DNA of 64,000 nt from contig CM114271.1 in the NCBI GenBank assembly GCA_050084515.1, positions 48,422,001-48,486,000 of the forward strand. Reading direction: 5' to 3'. Made by a program: the position numbers and the translations under genes. The DNA comes from Blasia pusilla. Its lineage: Eukaryota; Marchantiophyta; Marchantiopsida; Blasiales. The notes under the pieces are model-generated. The model was not told where the DNA came from. It worked only from the letters and a program-made list of their open reading frames with translations, and searched no databases. This document shows, piece after piece, positions 1 through 10,257 of this stretch (the first letter of the stretch is position 1; every line of letters begins with the position of its first letter).

Positions 1-314
1 ACATGGCTTCCTCTCAAGGCTTAGCCAATCACATTTTGACACAAGTAGATTTCCTCTTATCTCTTCCAAAATATCCTCTTTTACCCACATGATATTTTCC
101 AAATTACCCCAACTAACCTAACCACCAACCAAGACTACTTTTGCTTTTCATTAAAGCAACTACTTTACTTTTATAAAGTCATCTTTTATTTATTACCTCC
201 TTTTCCTAAAGTTAGGCCCGCATAAAAGAGGCACCATAAAGAGTTTTAAACATAAGAATTTCCTTTTTCTAAGCCAATTTACTTAATACTAATGAAACTC
301 TATCTAACACTTAA
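1..314 (-). repeat. LTR family I fragment, inverted
   Basis: This stretch is the reverse complement of about 1200-1516, inside the LTR at 1162-2430, and matches 23177-23490 in direct orientation. It is the first part of a minus-strand LTR that continues left of the window and breaks off about 38 bp short of the LTR terminus, where integrase sequence begins. With the LTR downstream it makes a ~310 bp inverted repeat around the integrase remnant. Confidence 0.85.
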
Positions 315-1069
315 TTTTATTCTAGAGGATATTGTTGCTCAATATGGGAGTGTCGGGAGAATCCGTGCAGATAGAGGTGAGCTGAATGCGGAGGAAGCAC
401 GAGAGTTCTTCAAGAGATATGGAGTCCAGTTGAGATTAACAACCTCCATGAATCCGGAGGCAAACGGCAAGAGCGAAAGGGAACATCCACCAATCATTCA
501 AGCATTGGTAAAGGCGTGTGGAGATCGTTATGGTGATTGGCCTAGATTACTTCCATTTGCTTTATGGGCTGATAGAACCACTCACAACACCATTACAGGG
601 TTCATGCCTACAAAGTTGATGACAGGTCAAAAGCTGATAATGCTTGCAGAAGGAGATATACCCACTTGGATGGGTTTGCCATGGAAAGACGGGCTCGATA
701 GGGAAGAGCTCCTAGCACTTGGAATGCAGTAGCTAAAGCGGCGGGAAGAAGATATTGCAGAAGCATTAGTCAAAATGAAGGAAGCAAGGTTGAAAAATAA
801 GGAGCGCTTCGACAAAACTCATCGACTTCGGAAGGAGCCGATAAGAGAAGGAGATTGAGTCTTGGTGCACGACAACAGCCTCGACAACCAGCATAGTACA
901 ATTAAAAAGTTTGCACGTCGCTGGTTTTGTCCATACGTTGTAGTCTTTGCTTTTGACAATGCCACTTACAAACTACGTGAACTAGATGGCACGATTCTCA
1001 AGCTGCCCATTGCGGGAAAAAGAGTCAAGATTTTTCGTAGACGTGAAGGATTTCTTGATTTCGATTGAA
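315..1069 (+). pseudogene. Ty3/gypsy integrase, C-terminal half (broken)
   Basis: The reading frame gives the second half of a retroviral-type integrase core. It has the second catalytic Asp in IRADRGELNAEE, followed about 35 residues later by the Glu region (NPEANGKSERE). A C-terminal module of the GPY/F type follows (RWFCPYVV, with Cys where Gly is usual). The DNA-binding N-terminus and first Asp are missing because the frame is fused at the 5' side to an inverted LTR piece. In-frame stops occur at about 730 (TAG) and 856 (TGA), so the product cannot be made. The position just before a polypurine tract and LTR is the normal place for integrase in Ty3/gypsy elements. This integrase differs from those at 16-17 kb and 60 kb and has no PHD finger. 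Confidence 0.85.
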
Positions 1070-1147
1070 TGTGTCTAGAGGCACAACATAAATAAGTCTA
1101 TAGCAAGAAGTCACGATGTTTCGAAACATACCGGAGGATGTGCAGGT

Positions 1148-1161
1148 TAGGAGGGGGTGAA
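1148..1161 (+). other. Polypurine tract of the family I element
   Basis: A purine-rich run (AGGAGGGGGTGAA) lies immediately before the TGTCG start of the LTR. This is where plus-strand DNA synthesis of an LTR retrotransposon is primed. It fixes 1162 as the LTR start and the element's orientation as plus. Confidence 0.75.
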
Positions 1162-2430
1162 TGTCGTATAGTAAAATCAATCAGTATGTAAATTCCTTCG
1201 TCATTAAGTGTTAGATAGAGTTTCATTAGTTTTAAGTAAATTGGCTAAGAAAAAGGAAATTCTTATGTTTAAACCTCTTTATGGTGCCTCTTTTATGCGG
1301 GCCCAACTTTAGAAAAGGAGGTAATAAATAAAAGATGACTTTATAAAAGTAAAGTAGTTGCTTTAATGAAAAGCAAAAGTAGTCTTGGTTGGTGGCTAGG
1401 TTAGTTGGGGTAATTTGGAAAATATCAAATGGGTAAAAGAGGATATTTTGGAAGAGATAAGAGGAAATCTACTTGTGTCAAAATGTGATTGGCTAAGCCT
1501 TGAGAGGAAGCCATGTGGCACAAGATAAGATAAGCTCTATTTCGTACTCTTGTGGATCCCTTGTGAGTATATAAAGAGGAGGGACCTTCAAGGGTTCATC
1601 ACCTTGTATTCCACATCTTGAGTCTCTCGTGTCTCTCTTGAGTGTATGGCTTTGGGATTGCTTGCTCTTCCAATGAGTGGATCACCCCTCTTGGGAGAGT
1701 AACTTGATCATGGTCTATTCTTCGAGAGGTTTCGAGTGTGGTGTGTGTGTGTGGGGGATGAGAGGTTTGTCACCGAGAGGAGTTTAGTCATACTAAAATA
1801 GCGGATGTTTTGGCTTGTTACTTTCCCAATGAGAGTGGATTACCCCTCTTGGGAGAATAACTCCGCCAAAACCCATTCTTGAGGAGAGTAGAGAATGTCT
1901 GTCAAGCATGGATAGGGGTGGAGCACGAGTTGTGCCCGACTTTCCTTTCCTCAATCCTTACCATGTCAAGGTACTCTTTGTAGATAGGCACTGGTTCACT
2001 CGCTATTTAGTTTATCACTATGGGGGAGGCGTTCATGAACCAGGTCATGCAATCTCCAACTCCGGTGATTCTTCCTATCATCACATATGGAAGGACATGG
2101 GATTGTACTTAATATGTCCTTATATAGCGATCCATGGATGTCAATAGGCGTGGTCAAGTAGGGTTTAACACTAGTTGTGCTATCTTCCTTGTGTACAAGC
2201 GTAAAATAGTTTATAGGGATTTTATAGTTAGGAATTTCGGGGTCCGATATTAAGAAGAAGTGATCGCCTCGGCACTTCCATTTGTGATACCTTTCGTGAG
2301 AGAATGGAGAATGTACATCATAATTTTGTATTGAAAAAGGAGAACTTATTAGAGAGTTCACCTCGCATCGACCGCATCTACCGCAGCTAGAAGCCCCGCC
2401 CTTGCTCGAAGAAAGACTCTCGACACGACA
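1162..2430 (+). repeat. LTR family I, 3' LTR (1269 bp)
   Basis: Starts TGTCGTATAG and ends CGACACGACA, so it has TG...CA ends with a short terminal inverted repeat. The same sequence occurs complete and inverted at 22260-23532 (1273 bp). It directly follows integrase and a polypurine tract, so it is the 3' LTR of the element whose integrase tail lies upstream. A TATA-like box sits about 400 bp inside. The apparent reading frames in it are mirrored in both copies and look fortuitous. Confidence 0.85.
1568..1576 (+). promoter_or_regulatory. TATA-like box in LTR family I
   Basis: TATATAAAG lies in the LTR and is conserved in the inverted copy near 23120. It is a plausible core promoter for element transcription. 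Only the motif is seen; no transcription start is known. Confidence 0.45.
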
Positions 2431-2459
2431 CCGCTGGTATACTCTCCATAAACTGACAT

Positions 2460-2966
2460 AATAAGCAAACCGTCGGGTTGCTTTTCAACCTGTCATACTA
2501 GTCCATACTAATTACCAAATCGTTCAAACTTAGCCCATAGGCCTGATAGAATAGCGACTTGTCGGAGTCCGACGGATTGTCTTCCAACTCTAAGATCCCT
2601 TTTTTGGCCATGAGCAACCCGTCGAAAGCCGACAGGTTGCTCATCCTGGTGGACAGAACCTCCACCGTTTCGAGTGCGATGGTTGGCTTACAACTTAATA
2701 CAATTTTTCAGAGTTGAGAAGTTCCTAATGTAAGAGCAACCCGTCACTTTCAGATGGGTTGCATCAATCCAGAAACACGGGGAAAAGCAGTGCTACTTGC
2801 AACCACTCAGGTTCCAACGAGTTGCAGTCAATGGAAACTTGTTGGTGAATTTGCAACCAGTCGCTTTCAGATGGATTGCAACACAGCAAACACAAGCTGT
2901 TGGGATCCGACGGGTTTGCATGCATAGATGCAACCCGTCGGAGCCCGACGGGTTGAATTTCTGTTA
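2460..2966. repeat. Palindrome cluster 1 (about 7 units)
   Basis: About seven copies of an imperfect dyad, GCAACCCGTCGGA followed by TCCGACGGGTTGC, lie at roughly 2464, 2557, 2610, 2733, 2800, 2850 and 2930. The best preserved is at 2930-2956. Sequence between units is unrelated. No gene is seen in 2431-2993. Confidence 0.8.
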
Positions 2967-2993
2967 AACTAAATTCGTTTAATAAGAGGATTT

Positions 2994-3634
2994 TGTCGTG
3001 CGCATACACATCGCTACACAACATACATCGCTGTCACCGAACACACACACAAACACGCACGATCCCATGCTAACTCATGGCATCCAAACAACAAGACAAG
3101 AAGTACCAAATATCTCCAATAAATTGAGATCCAATCTCTCTCTACACAATCTCACACCATAGCTCTCAAGGTGTGCACTCTCTCTCATGTCAAACCAAAC
3201 CCACTCTCCTAATGAAAGGCTTGGGTTACACTCACAAGGCAAGGGACCATAGCTCCGCCGCCTCATGCCAAGAGGTTCAACAAAGAGAGAATGAGCTCTC
3301 AAGCTCTCTCTCCTTGGGATATATACCCCTCCCCTCTCCCAAGCTCTCTCCATGGTAACCTATTCTCCCAAGTCACCTCCTTGGCTCTTGACCTGATGTA
3401 CGAGGTCAAGGGCCACTTACTAAAAATATAAAGTCGATCATATACTCAAAATGGTACTTACCTAAAATAGTAAGTTTCTCAATATGGCTCCAAATGAGCC
3501 AAAACGAAGGGAAAACCTGCTCTCTCAGGTTTCCCGGGGCCTCAGCAAGTCATCCTCGACCTCCTAGGCCTATCCTCCACTACTCTTGAAGATGCTCTAC
3601 TAGATCTCATCGATCTATCCTAAAGGACGTGACA
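2994..3634 (-). repeat. LTR family II copy, 5'-truncated
   Basis: Starts TGTCGTGCGC and ends GACGTGACA on the plus strand. Related copies are at 15101-15805, 28401-28930 and 58889-59655. By comparison with the copies next to polypurine tracts, the family is oriented minus, and this copy lacks the first ~126 bp of the LTR. No matching target-site duplication is visible. It lies just downstream of the ParB/methyltransferase-like gene. Confidence 0.75.
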
Positions 3635-3658
3635 ACTTACCCGGACTTGACTCGTCGC

Positions 3659-4300
3659 TTATCGGAGTGGATACTCATTTTTAATTACCCATGATTGCGC
3701 CGTCCTCCACTTCAGCGACCTCTTCACACATTGAAGGTTGAACAGCTCATCTTCGCTCCCTCCAGTGAGGACCAAGAAACAACCCTTGTCACTCACATAC
3801 GCGTCGGCAAAAGAAAACAACAGCACGATCTGGTCATACGAAAGCGGGACATTCCAGTCTAGGACGGTTTCAGACGGATTGTTGTCCCACAAGCAAAACC
3901 CAGAAGGCGAATCCGCAATGAGGAGGTCGACCGCCACCTCCTCAACCACCCCATGCACCGTCCAGGGGGCGTGCCCATTTCGAAGGAGTTTTCGTCCCAA
4001 CACGGTCAGTTTGTCTATGGCAGGTATCGACTCCTGAGAACTGAAACTCTGCAGCTCATCGACAAGATGAGTCAAGTGAACAAGGACATTTTTCTTGGTG
4101 GTTGTCTCCCTATGCCTGCCCAAGGATGATGGAGTGTATTCCACATCCTTATCTCCTTCCTTAGACGAACCAGGCGCCTCCCGCTTCCGCTTCTCCCGAG
4201 TCTGATGTCGGCTTGTGGGAGTCTCTGTTACCTCAGACTCCATAGGAGTTTTCTTCAATGAGGACCTGGTCCGGCCCTCTTGCCCCACTCGCCCGGACAA
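3659..4300 (-). other. C-terminal methyltransferase-like block
   Basis: A ~213-residue frame. A low-complexity basic head (residues 1-65) is followed by VDLLIADSPSGFCLWDNNPS, LDWNVPLS, and a strand pattern GCFLVLTG. This order is what N6-adenine/N4-cytosine amino-methyltransferases show: DPPY/F catalytic motif, a W-D-x-P stretch, then a G-x-hydrophobic strand. The catalytic tetrapeptide here is DSPS, so activity is unlikely in this copy. The assignment rests on motif spacing only. Confidence 0.4.
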
Positions 4301-4727
4301 TTCCGCCTCTCACCTTGAGGACTCAGCCTCTTTTCTGGAAGACTCCGCCTCGGAATTCCTCGATCCCCTGGCCTTCCTCAAACCCGTTGTAGATTTGTCT
4401 TTGGCGGTGACGACCTTGCCCACCAACTCCGCTGTCTCAAGGGCTTGCTCCTCCGCATCTCCTTCGGAAAAAATTTCAGGTTGCACGAGGTTCGGAATAT
4501 CCTCCCTACCTGCGACCACTGCATCATACACCGTGCGTAGATTATTTTTCTGTAATATCCTCTGGGTCGTTGAAGTCCAACCTGATTGGACAATTGTTAA
4601 CCTCCCAGTTGGACATGCCCTATCCCATCTCTATGTCGTATGTGGAGAATGCCTCTCCATCAGGCGGAGAAGCCCACAATTTGCAGACTGCCGGTAGGTA
4701 CCTGCATTCTTACAATTGATGAGGTAC

Positions 4728-5660
4728 CTATACTCCATCCGCTGGGCAGCTCTTTGTCGAGATGACTAGGCCGCTTGGTCCTGAAGATCCCGCTTCTTCT
4801 TTGCAAAATCCCATTTTTTTGGCGTCTATTTCCTCATCTTGGTCTGCCTGAGGGAGGATGTGATTCTTGAACATCATCCAGAATCCCGGGGATTTTGTGG
4901 GCTTATCTCTGATGTCATCAAGCCATAGTTCAAAATCTTCTTCAGCCTCTAGGCTTGCTTCCTCTGGAACTGGCTCAATCTTCTTCAGCTCTGCTTGAAG
5001 ATCCATGAGCATGGACTTCCCCAGAAGGCTTAACGCGTCCCATAATGACCATTCCCGTAGCCAATGGGAGATTAGTGGATCTGAAACTCCCAGAGGATGG
5101 TGTGCCGCCCGCTTTTGGGCCTTAGTGCCCTTGAGACTGATTTTCATCAATCGGATTTGCCTAAACTCGGAAATTCTAGATAGCGCAAATGTGTGCACGC
5201 GGTCCAGAGACACTTTCTTGCCGATCCGACCCTGTGGATCTTCGTCTCTCTTCCACTCGCACTTGATTATCGCCTTGAGCTCCTTGTAAAACTCCGGGCT
5301 AAGTTCAGGGTTGAGAACTGCATCTTGCTTGCATTGTACTTTGTAGCTGCAGATAAAGCAGCCTGAATAAACTTTGCACGTTCCGACGCTCATACGTTCT
5401 CCCTTCGCTCCAGTTCCAACGAAGCACTCTTCTTGGCGGCCTGGATCTTGGACCAACATAGGATTGTGACGGCTACATCTTGGGAAATGAAGGTATTTGC
5501 CCAAGTCTTCTTTTTTATTTGAGCTCCCTTTTCCAGCATCTCATTTACCAGACCGTCGCCCAGGAATCCCTTGTACTTTTCCGGGTGCGTCGTAAGCACC
5601 TTCTTCACCCTGTCGCAATCTTGGATCCAATGGTGGGTGATGTTCCCCTCAGATACAAGC
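4728..5660 (-). other. Middle exon block, unrecognised
   Basis: Starts LVSEGNITHHWIQDCDRVKK after the acceptor and continues through a Cys-rich stretch (GTCKVYSGCFICSYKVQC), possibly a small zinc site, into an Arg/Lys-rich segment and an acidic tail. A frame change is needed near 5400-5500, either by frameshift or short intron. I do not recognise the domain. Confidence 0.4.
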
Positions 5661-5699
5661 CTGCACATCCAAACACAAGATAAGAATACTGTAAGCTAT

Positions 5700-6043
5700 C
5701 GGGTTCCTGCAACACGTCGAACTTCGACAGGTCACAATTCTGTCAACCCATGGGGGTTGAAATGGTAGTACAAAGATAAATGTTGCAACCCGTCGGAGTT
5801 TGACGGGTCGGAACACGTATCTTTGTGTTACATTTATTGCAATACTGTTGAAATTTTTAGAGAGAATTGCAACCCATCAGAGTCCGACGGGTTGCACTCT
5901 CTTTTCGTGACTTTCTGGTCCAACCGATTTAGTCATTGGTTACAACTCATCGGACTCCAACGGGTTGTAGAATGACTTCAATTTGGAGATACATTTTTGA
6001 ATAAAAATTGCACAGATCAACCCGTCAGAGCCCGACGGGTTGC
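5700..6043. repeat. Palindrome cluster 2 (about 6 units)
   Basis: Units near 5702, 5741, 5784, 5868, 5945 and 6017. The copies at 5868 and 6017 are close to the full dyad. The cluster lies in the intron of the ParB-like gene. The family III solo LTR inserted right at the end of the last unit. Confidence 0.8.
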
Positions 6044-6047
6044 GCAA

Positions 6048-7088
6048 TGTCGTGCGCCTACTCTCCTTGAACGTTAATCTTGTTTGTTGCGGAAGCGTGC
6101 GTTCAGTAGGTCACGCTCTCAACGCTGATCTGCATCCAAACACGCACTTCGGTTAGTCAGGTCTTGGATCAATCAGCGGGATTACTTTCCGAGTTCTCGT
6201 CTCGGACTCTCTCTTCAAGCTCAACCTTCCTAGTTTCGCGGTTTCCAACACGGGCAAGTCTCGAAAGACTTGGGACAGACTTTCAGTCGGGATTCAGAAC
6301 TGAAACGGCGTTTCGTAGAGGATAGCGCCTAGCGGTTCCAACTGTCCGATGAACATCTAATGAGTTCCTCACCAAGACTCGCACGAAGTGAATCTCGGGT
6401 GGAATCCAAGTGTGGCGTACAAAGTCCACTCCCTTGGATCAGGTTTGGGTTTCGGGTTTCCGCGCCAAACTCCCGTTTCATCCCGTGCCTCTGAAACGCC
6501 GTTTGGCGCCCAAAGTGGGATTTCGTTTCCCGAGACATCTCAGAGAAGGTACTCCCCTTACTAGTACTTCTGGGGATCTCCGGGGGCCCCCTACATTTAG
6601 AGAAAGACACCCGGGCCCCTCCAATTGGCCCTCAAGCCGATTGCTCTCTGAATCGTTTTCGGCCAATATCTCAGCCTGTACTTATGCGTTTGCTAAGATC
6701 TTTGGTGCGTTGGAAGCGTCTTGAGATCAGCTTTCCAACGTGCCCTTACTTGTCCCGAACGCATCTCGGAGCTCAACGTTATGGTCCTAAACACAGACAA
6801 ATTCTCCCAAACGCTAGTCATGTTCCAAACTGGTTCTCACCTCTTTGGCAACCAACCTCCAAGACTCAACTCATCTCAAGTCTCGGCTCGCCTTTGGTCT
6901 AGGTTTCCTGGTCGCGACCATTAACGCATGAAACGCACAACTCTGTTCCGCGTTTCGTCTCTTAGACTTTTCCAAGAGACTCTTCCAAACGCCTCTCCAA
7001 AGCGCAAACCTCGCGGCGTGAGTTCCTTTGAGTTATGATGTTTCGCTTGGTGCGTATTTGGTGTTGTTTGGTTATGAGGGTCGCGACA
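6048..7088 (-). repeat. Solo LTR family III with 5-bp target-site duplication
   Basis: Plus-strand ends are TGTCGTGCGCC and GGGTCGCGACA, so on the minus strand it starts TGTCGCGACC, a common plant gypsy LTR start. It is flanked by a perfect 5-bp duplication CGCAA (6043-6047 and 7089-7093). A second copy is at 35562-36566. No internal element sequence adjoins it, so it is a solo LTR left by LTR-LTR recombination after insertion into a palindrome cluster. Confidence 0.9.
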
Positions 7089-7164
7089 CGCAATGCCTTG
7101 TAAAGCTGGAATTGGATGCCTAAAAGCAAGCTCTCACACTCCGACCACCTACCCCTAGGGGGGG

Positions 7165-7547
7165 AAATGCAACCCATCGGAGTCCGACGAGTTGCTCTCG
7201 GCCAAAAGTATCCAAAAATAACCGAATAGTCTAGCAACTCGTCAGACTTCGACAAGTTGCTATTAGGCGTCCGATGATTTGTTACCTCTCGTTGTGCAAC
7301 TTGTCGGAGTTTGGCGGATTGCAGAACAAATAAATTATGCAGTCATTTTTCCATCCGTCGATGTTCGACTGGTTTCAGTATCCTAGATTAATCTGGTGTG
7401 CTTGGCCACCAAGCAACCCGTCGGACTCCAAAGGTTTGCTTGACTATGACATTGACCACAAACAGGATGGTGGCAAGAGACTCAAATCATTCCTGCCCAT
7501 CTTTAAGCTTTCCAATTATTCAACCCGTGTGACTCCAACGGGTTGAG
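7165..7547. repeat. Palindrome cluster 3 (about 6 units)
   Basis: Units near 7168, 7233, 7296, 7352, 7412 and 7520, spaced 55-110 bp, in the intron of the ParB-like gene. Arms are conserved and centres vary. Confidence 0.8.
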
Positions 7548-7577
7548 GCAATCAAACTTAAGGAAGAGGAAACTTAC

Positions 7578-8039
7578 GTATTCATCGCACGTATTGCCAT
7601 TTCTACTATTGCCATATGATGAGGAAATGGATGGTGCACAATTTCCTTCATGCAAACATGCGCCTCCAATGAATTTCGGCGCTCCTTTGCAAACTACGTC
7701 CACACCATGTACCTATGGTTTCCATCCCAAATGAAGAAGTAAAGGTTCCACATCCAGCTAAATTTGGTTCCTTCAATCGCGCTTCTGAACTCTTGATCTC
7801 TCAACCTCCAAAAAGTATCCACCGCCTCCAAGTCCTCTTCCGTCACCAACGCTTTGGTTCCATGTTCATTGCAAGGCTGAATATAGAACGGAGGGAAGCT
7901 GTCAACGTAGGATGTAGTAGCTGCCGACTGCTTGAGCTTTGCAATGTCCTCCTCCGACTGAATTTCATGAACGTACTCCATTGTCCGCAATCGACAGAGT
8001 GGAATTCTCGAGGGCATTTTGGCCCTCCATAAGTGCCAT
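7578..8039 (-). other. Exon 2: ParB/sulfiredoxin-like domain
   Basis: The translation contains IPLCRLRTMEYVHEIQSEED, then IAKLKQS, a hydrophobic PPFYIQP strand, a ~45-residue insert, and FFIWDGNHRYMVW. The series I-x-L-x-x-L, E-x-I-x-x-L-x-x-S, and D-G-x-H-R is the classic ParB/Srx pattern (nucleotide-binding loop DGxHR). The exon ends at a strong GTAAGT donor. A frameshift near the end of the domain is likely. Confidence 0.5.
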
Positions 8040-8139
8040 CTGCTCAACAACTTGCCACAATGGGGACCAAGTCAATAAAATACAATGTTATGCCAATGAA
8101 TTGCATAATGAGCCTTCACATAACTCAATTTTTTCTTAC

Positions 8140-8892
8140 CCGCTCAAAGATTGGGTCGGTGTCCAGGCCCGCTAGCTGCTCTAGGACAACAACTGGCAAG
8201 TCCACGGGAAACTCATCGATCCGATAAAGGTCGATTTCTTCCACAAGGCTCAAAGACAACGAAGACTCTTCTCTTGCTTCTTCAGAGATGTCCACCATCT
8301 CCACACTTGTTGTCCTCGTGACCTCATTGTCTGTCACTTGAACTTCGGCCGTTTCCTCAGCCAATTTTAGATTCATGGTGTCCCCTGACCTCATCGGAGA
8401 CATTTCTTGCATCTCAACACTCTCTATTGGATGGGCAGGGCTTTCTTCAATGACAATTTCTTTTTCCCTTCGAGCTTTCACCAATTTTGCTCTCCTCACA
8501 GAGGCGTCATGAAGCTTCTTCTCGCGTTTCTTGTCCGTGACTCTTTTCTTTAAGGCCTTCGATGCCTCAACCTCGGCATTTTGCTTAGCAAGCTCCTCCA
8601 GAACATATTTTGCTAGAACCTCCTGCTTGTGCATATCTGCTTCCCTTTCCCGCTCCTCTATTTCTTGTTGCCTTATCTCATTTTCCAAACGAGGACTTGG
8701 AGATGGTGACGTTGGAGTCCTGATGGACTTGGGAGTGATGCTCCCTACCTTGGTTGCTTGTGTATTTCTCGTCATGGTGCACGTTGGGTCAGTTCTTCCT
8801 CCTCGACAGTCTAATCTTCTCCTCTGCATGATAGATCCCTCAAAGCATTTCGTGATGAAGCGCCGTGACCCTCCAGCGGATGGGCTTGCCAA
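8140..8892 (-). other. Exon 1 of the ParB-like gene: coiled coil
   Basis: About 250 residues starting MASPSAGGSRR. A basic, Ser/Thr/Pro-rich head is followed by a highly charged helical stretch rich in Glu/Arg/Lys/Ala (residues ~75-150, for example EIRQQEIEEREREADM), then an acidic tail ending near FER. The helix is a likely coiled coil. The donor GTAAGA follows directly. The palindrome array at 9.1-9.9 kb lies just upstream, where the promoter would be. Confidence 0.5.
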
Positions 8893-9124
8893 AATCGAAC
8901 CCTCAAAGCGTCGGGTGCTGGATCGTCAAAACCTTCCAGCAAAGTGGTGATGTAACTGAGTTTGGCAGCGGAAAGGTAACGTCATCTCCTGCGAGGAAGA
9001 GCACATGAAATTGCAAAATGAAAAACGGAAAGGATCGAAACCTCAGCCTTTTATACTTTTCGAGTCGTTGAGCTGACCGTTGGGTCGTTGGGTCGTATCA
9101 ATGGTGACGTGTTGGCCGTTATGG

Positions 9125-9880
9125 AACTTTGCACGTGGGAATCCGGGCACCAACGGGTTGCACGCTTCCCTCGTCTTGCGGATGTAGGGCGAGTTGCCAA
9201 GGCAACCTGTCCGAGACCGACGGGTTGCACGCATCCCTCGTCCTCGGGTAACAAGGCGAGGTACCCAGGCAACCCGTCGGAGACCAGCGGGTTGCACGCT
9301 TCCCTCTTCTTGGGATAACAAGCCAAGGTACTCGCACAACCCGTTGGAGACCGATGGATTGCACACTTCCCTCATCTTGGGGTAACAAGGTGAGGTACTC
9401 GGGCAACCCCTCGGGGACCGACGGGTTGTAATTGCACCCTTTCCTTGTCCTTGGGTAACAATGCAACAAAGCATAGTCCCGAGGCAAGCCATTGCCCTCC
9501 GACGGGTTACAAGGTCTACCTTGGGGTGGACACTTCCCACCATACGGCAAAAGTGCACGCACGGTTTGTAGAGTTCATTCGAGAAGAGAAATCGACGCGA
9601 GATCCAAAAGGGAAAGCCAGCTTAGGTGCCTTTCAAACCCGTTGCAATCCCCAACGGGTTGCCGTAGCAAATCCATGCGATGTCTCGTGTCTCGATGTTA
9701 GCAAATCCCAACTCCAATCACACAGGTCAAATGGGCAGGGGGTACCAACCCAATAGACTCCGATGGGTTGCAAAGTTGCACTCGAACTCTTACAGAAGCT
9801 GGTACTACGTGGCTTTGCAACCCACGTGTTTGAGTCCCAAATTTTGCAACCCCTTGGACTTTGACTCGTTGCAACAGGAT
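9125..9880. repeat. Palindrome cluster 4 with ~67-bp tandem period
   Basis: Units near 9155, 9200, 9270, 9337, 9403, 9480, 9636, 9747, 9817 and 9850. From 9200 to 9403 they repeat about every 67 bp with a shared linker (TTGCACGCTTCCCTCGTCTT, then GGGTAACAAGGCGAGGTAC), so this part is a true tandem array. It lies upstream of the start of the minus-strand ParB-like gene at 8892. The reading frames across it are by-products of the repeat. Confidence 0.85.
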
Positions 9881-9975
9881 TGAATCCATTCCGTCAGACA
9901 ATCTCACCTACCAAACAACATCTTGTCAGTCGAATTCTGTTAGGAGAATAACAATCACTATTCACTATAAATTAA

Positions 9976-10028
9976 ACATTCTCATTCTCATTCCCATTCT
10001 CATTCTTATTCTTATTCTCATTCTCCAC
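9976..10028. repeat. ATTCTC/ATTCTT microsatellite
   Basis: About eight imperfect tandem copies of a CATTCT hexamer. No gene is seen in 9880-10257. Confidence 0.8.
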
Positions 10029-10257
10029 TCAGTGGAATCATCTGGGAATGGATGATTATGTGAAACTCACTTGTGGCAGTCATCTAGCAGCCCTTTCTCA
10101 ATCAGAAATAGTTCGACCGTAAGCTCGTGAATCTTTCATACTAGTGGATGAAATTTTTCTCTTAGTGCAATTTCTTCTCCAAATTGGAACAATCTTTGGT
10201 TCCAAGGATGTTAGGGTGGACGATACAGAGGACGTTGTAGGTGAGACAGTCTAGCTA

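Larger units (their letters stand above)
5661..7577 (-). other. 1.9-kb intron loaded with palindromes and a solo LTR
   Basis: Bounded by donor GTAAGTTTCC (7577) and acceptor TGTTTGGATGTGCAG (5661). It holds two palindrome clusters (5700-6043 and 7165-7547) separated by the inserted solo LTR 6048-7088. No coding sequence is recognised inside. Confidence 0.5.
3659..8892 (-). pseudogene. Multi-exon ParB-like / methyltransferase-like gene, degenerate
   Basis: Several minus-strand coding blocks lie in order and appear to be one gene. They are a coiled-coil block (8892-8140), a ParB-like block (8039-7578), a middle block (5660-4728) and a C-terminal methyltransferase-like block (about 4593-3659). 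Convincing splice signals separate them: donor GAGCGG|GTAAGA at 8140/8139, acceptor TTGAGCAG at 8040, donor TAC|GTAAGT at 7578/7577, acceptor GGATGTGCAG at 5661. The frame breaks near 5400 and at the exon 1/2 join, so this copy is probably dead. The combination resembles phage and bacterial ParB-domain/DNA-methyltransferase fusions. Repeats in the intron and flanks suggest a transposon-borne family. The function is inferred from motifs only. Confidence 0.5.

Noticed and set aside
9125-9880. CRISPR array
   Set aside because: Repeats are palindromic and semi-regular, but units and linkers drift, no cas-like genes occur, and the surroundings are eukaryotic. A tandem repeat is the simpler reading.
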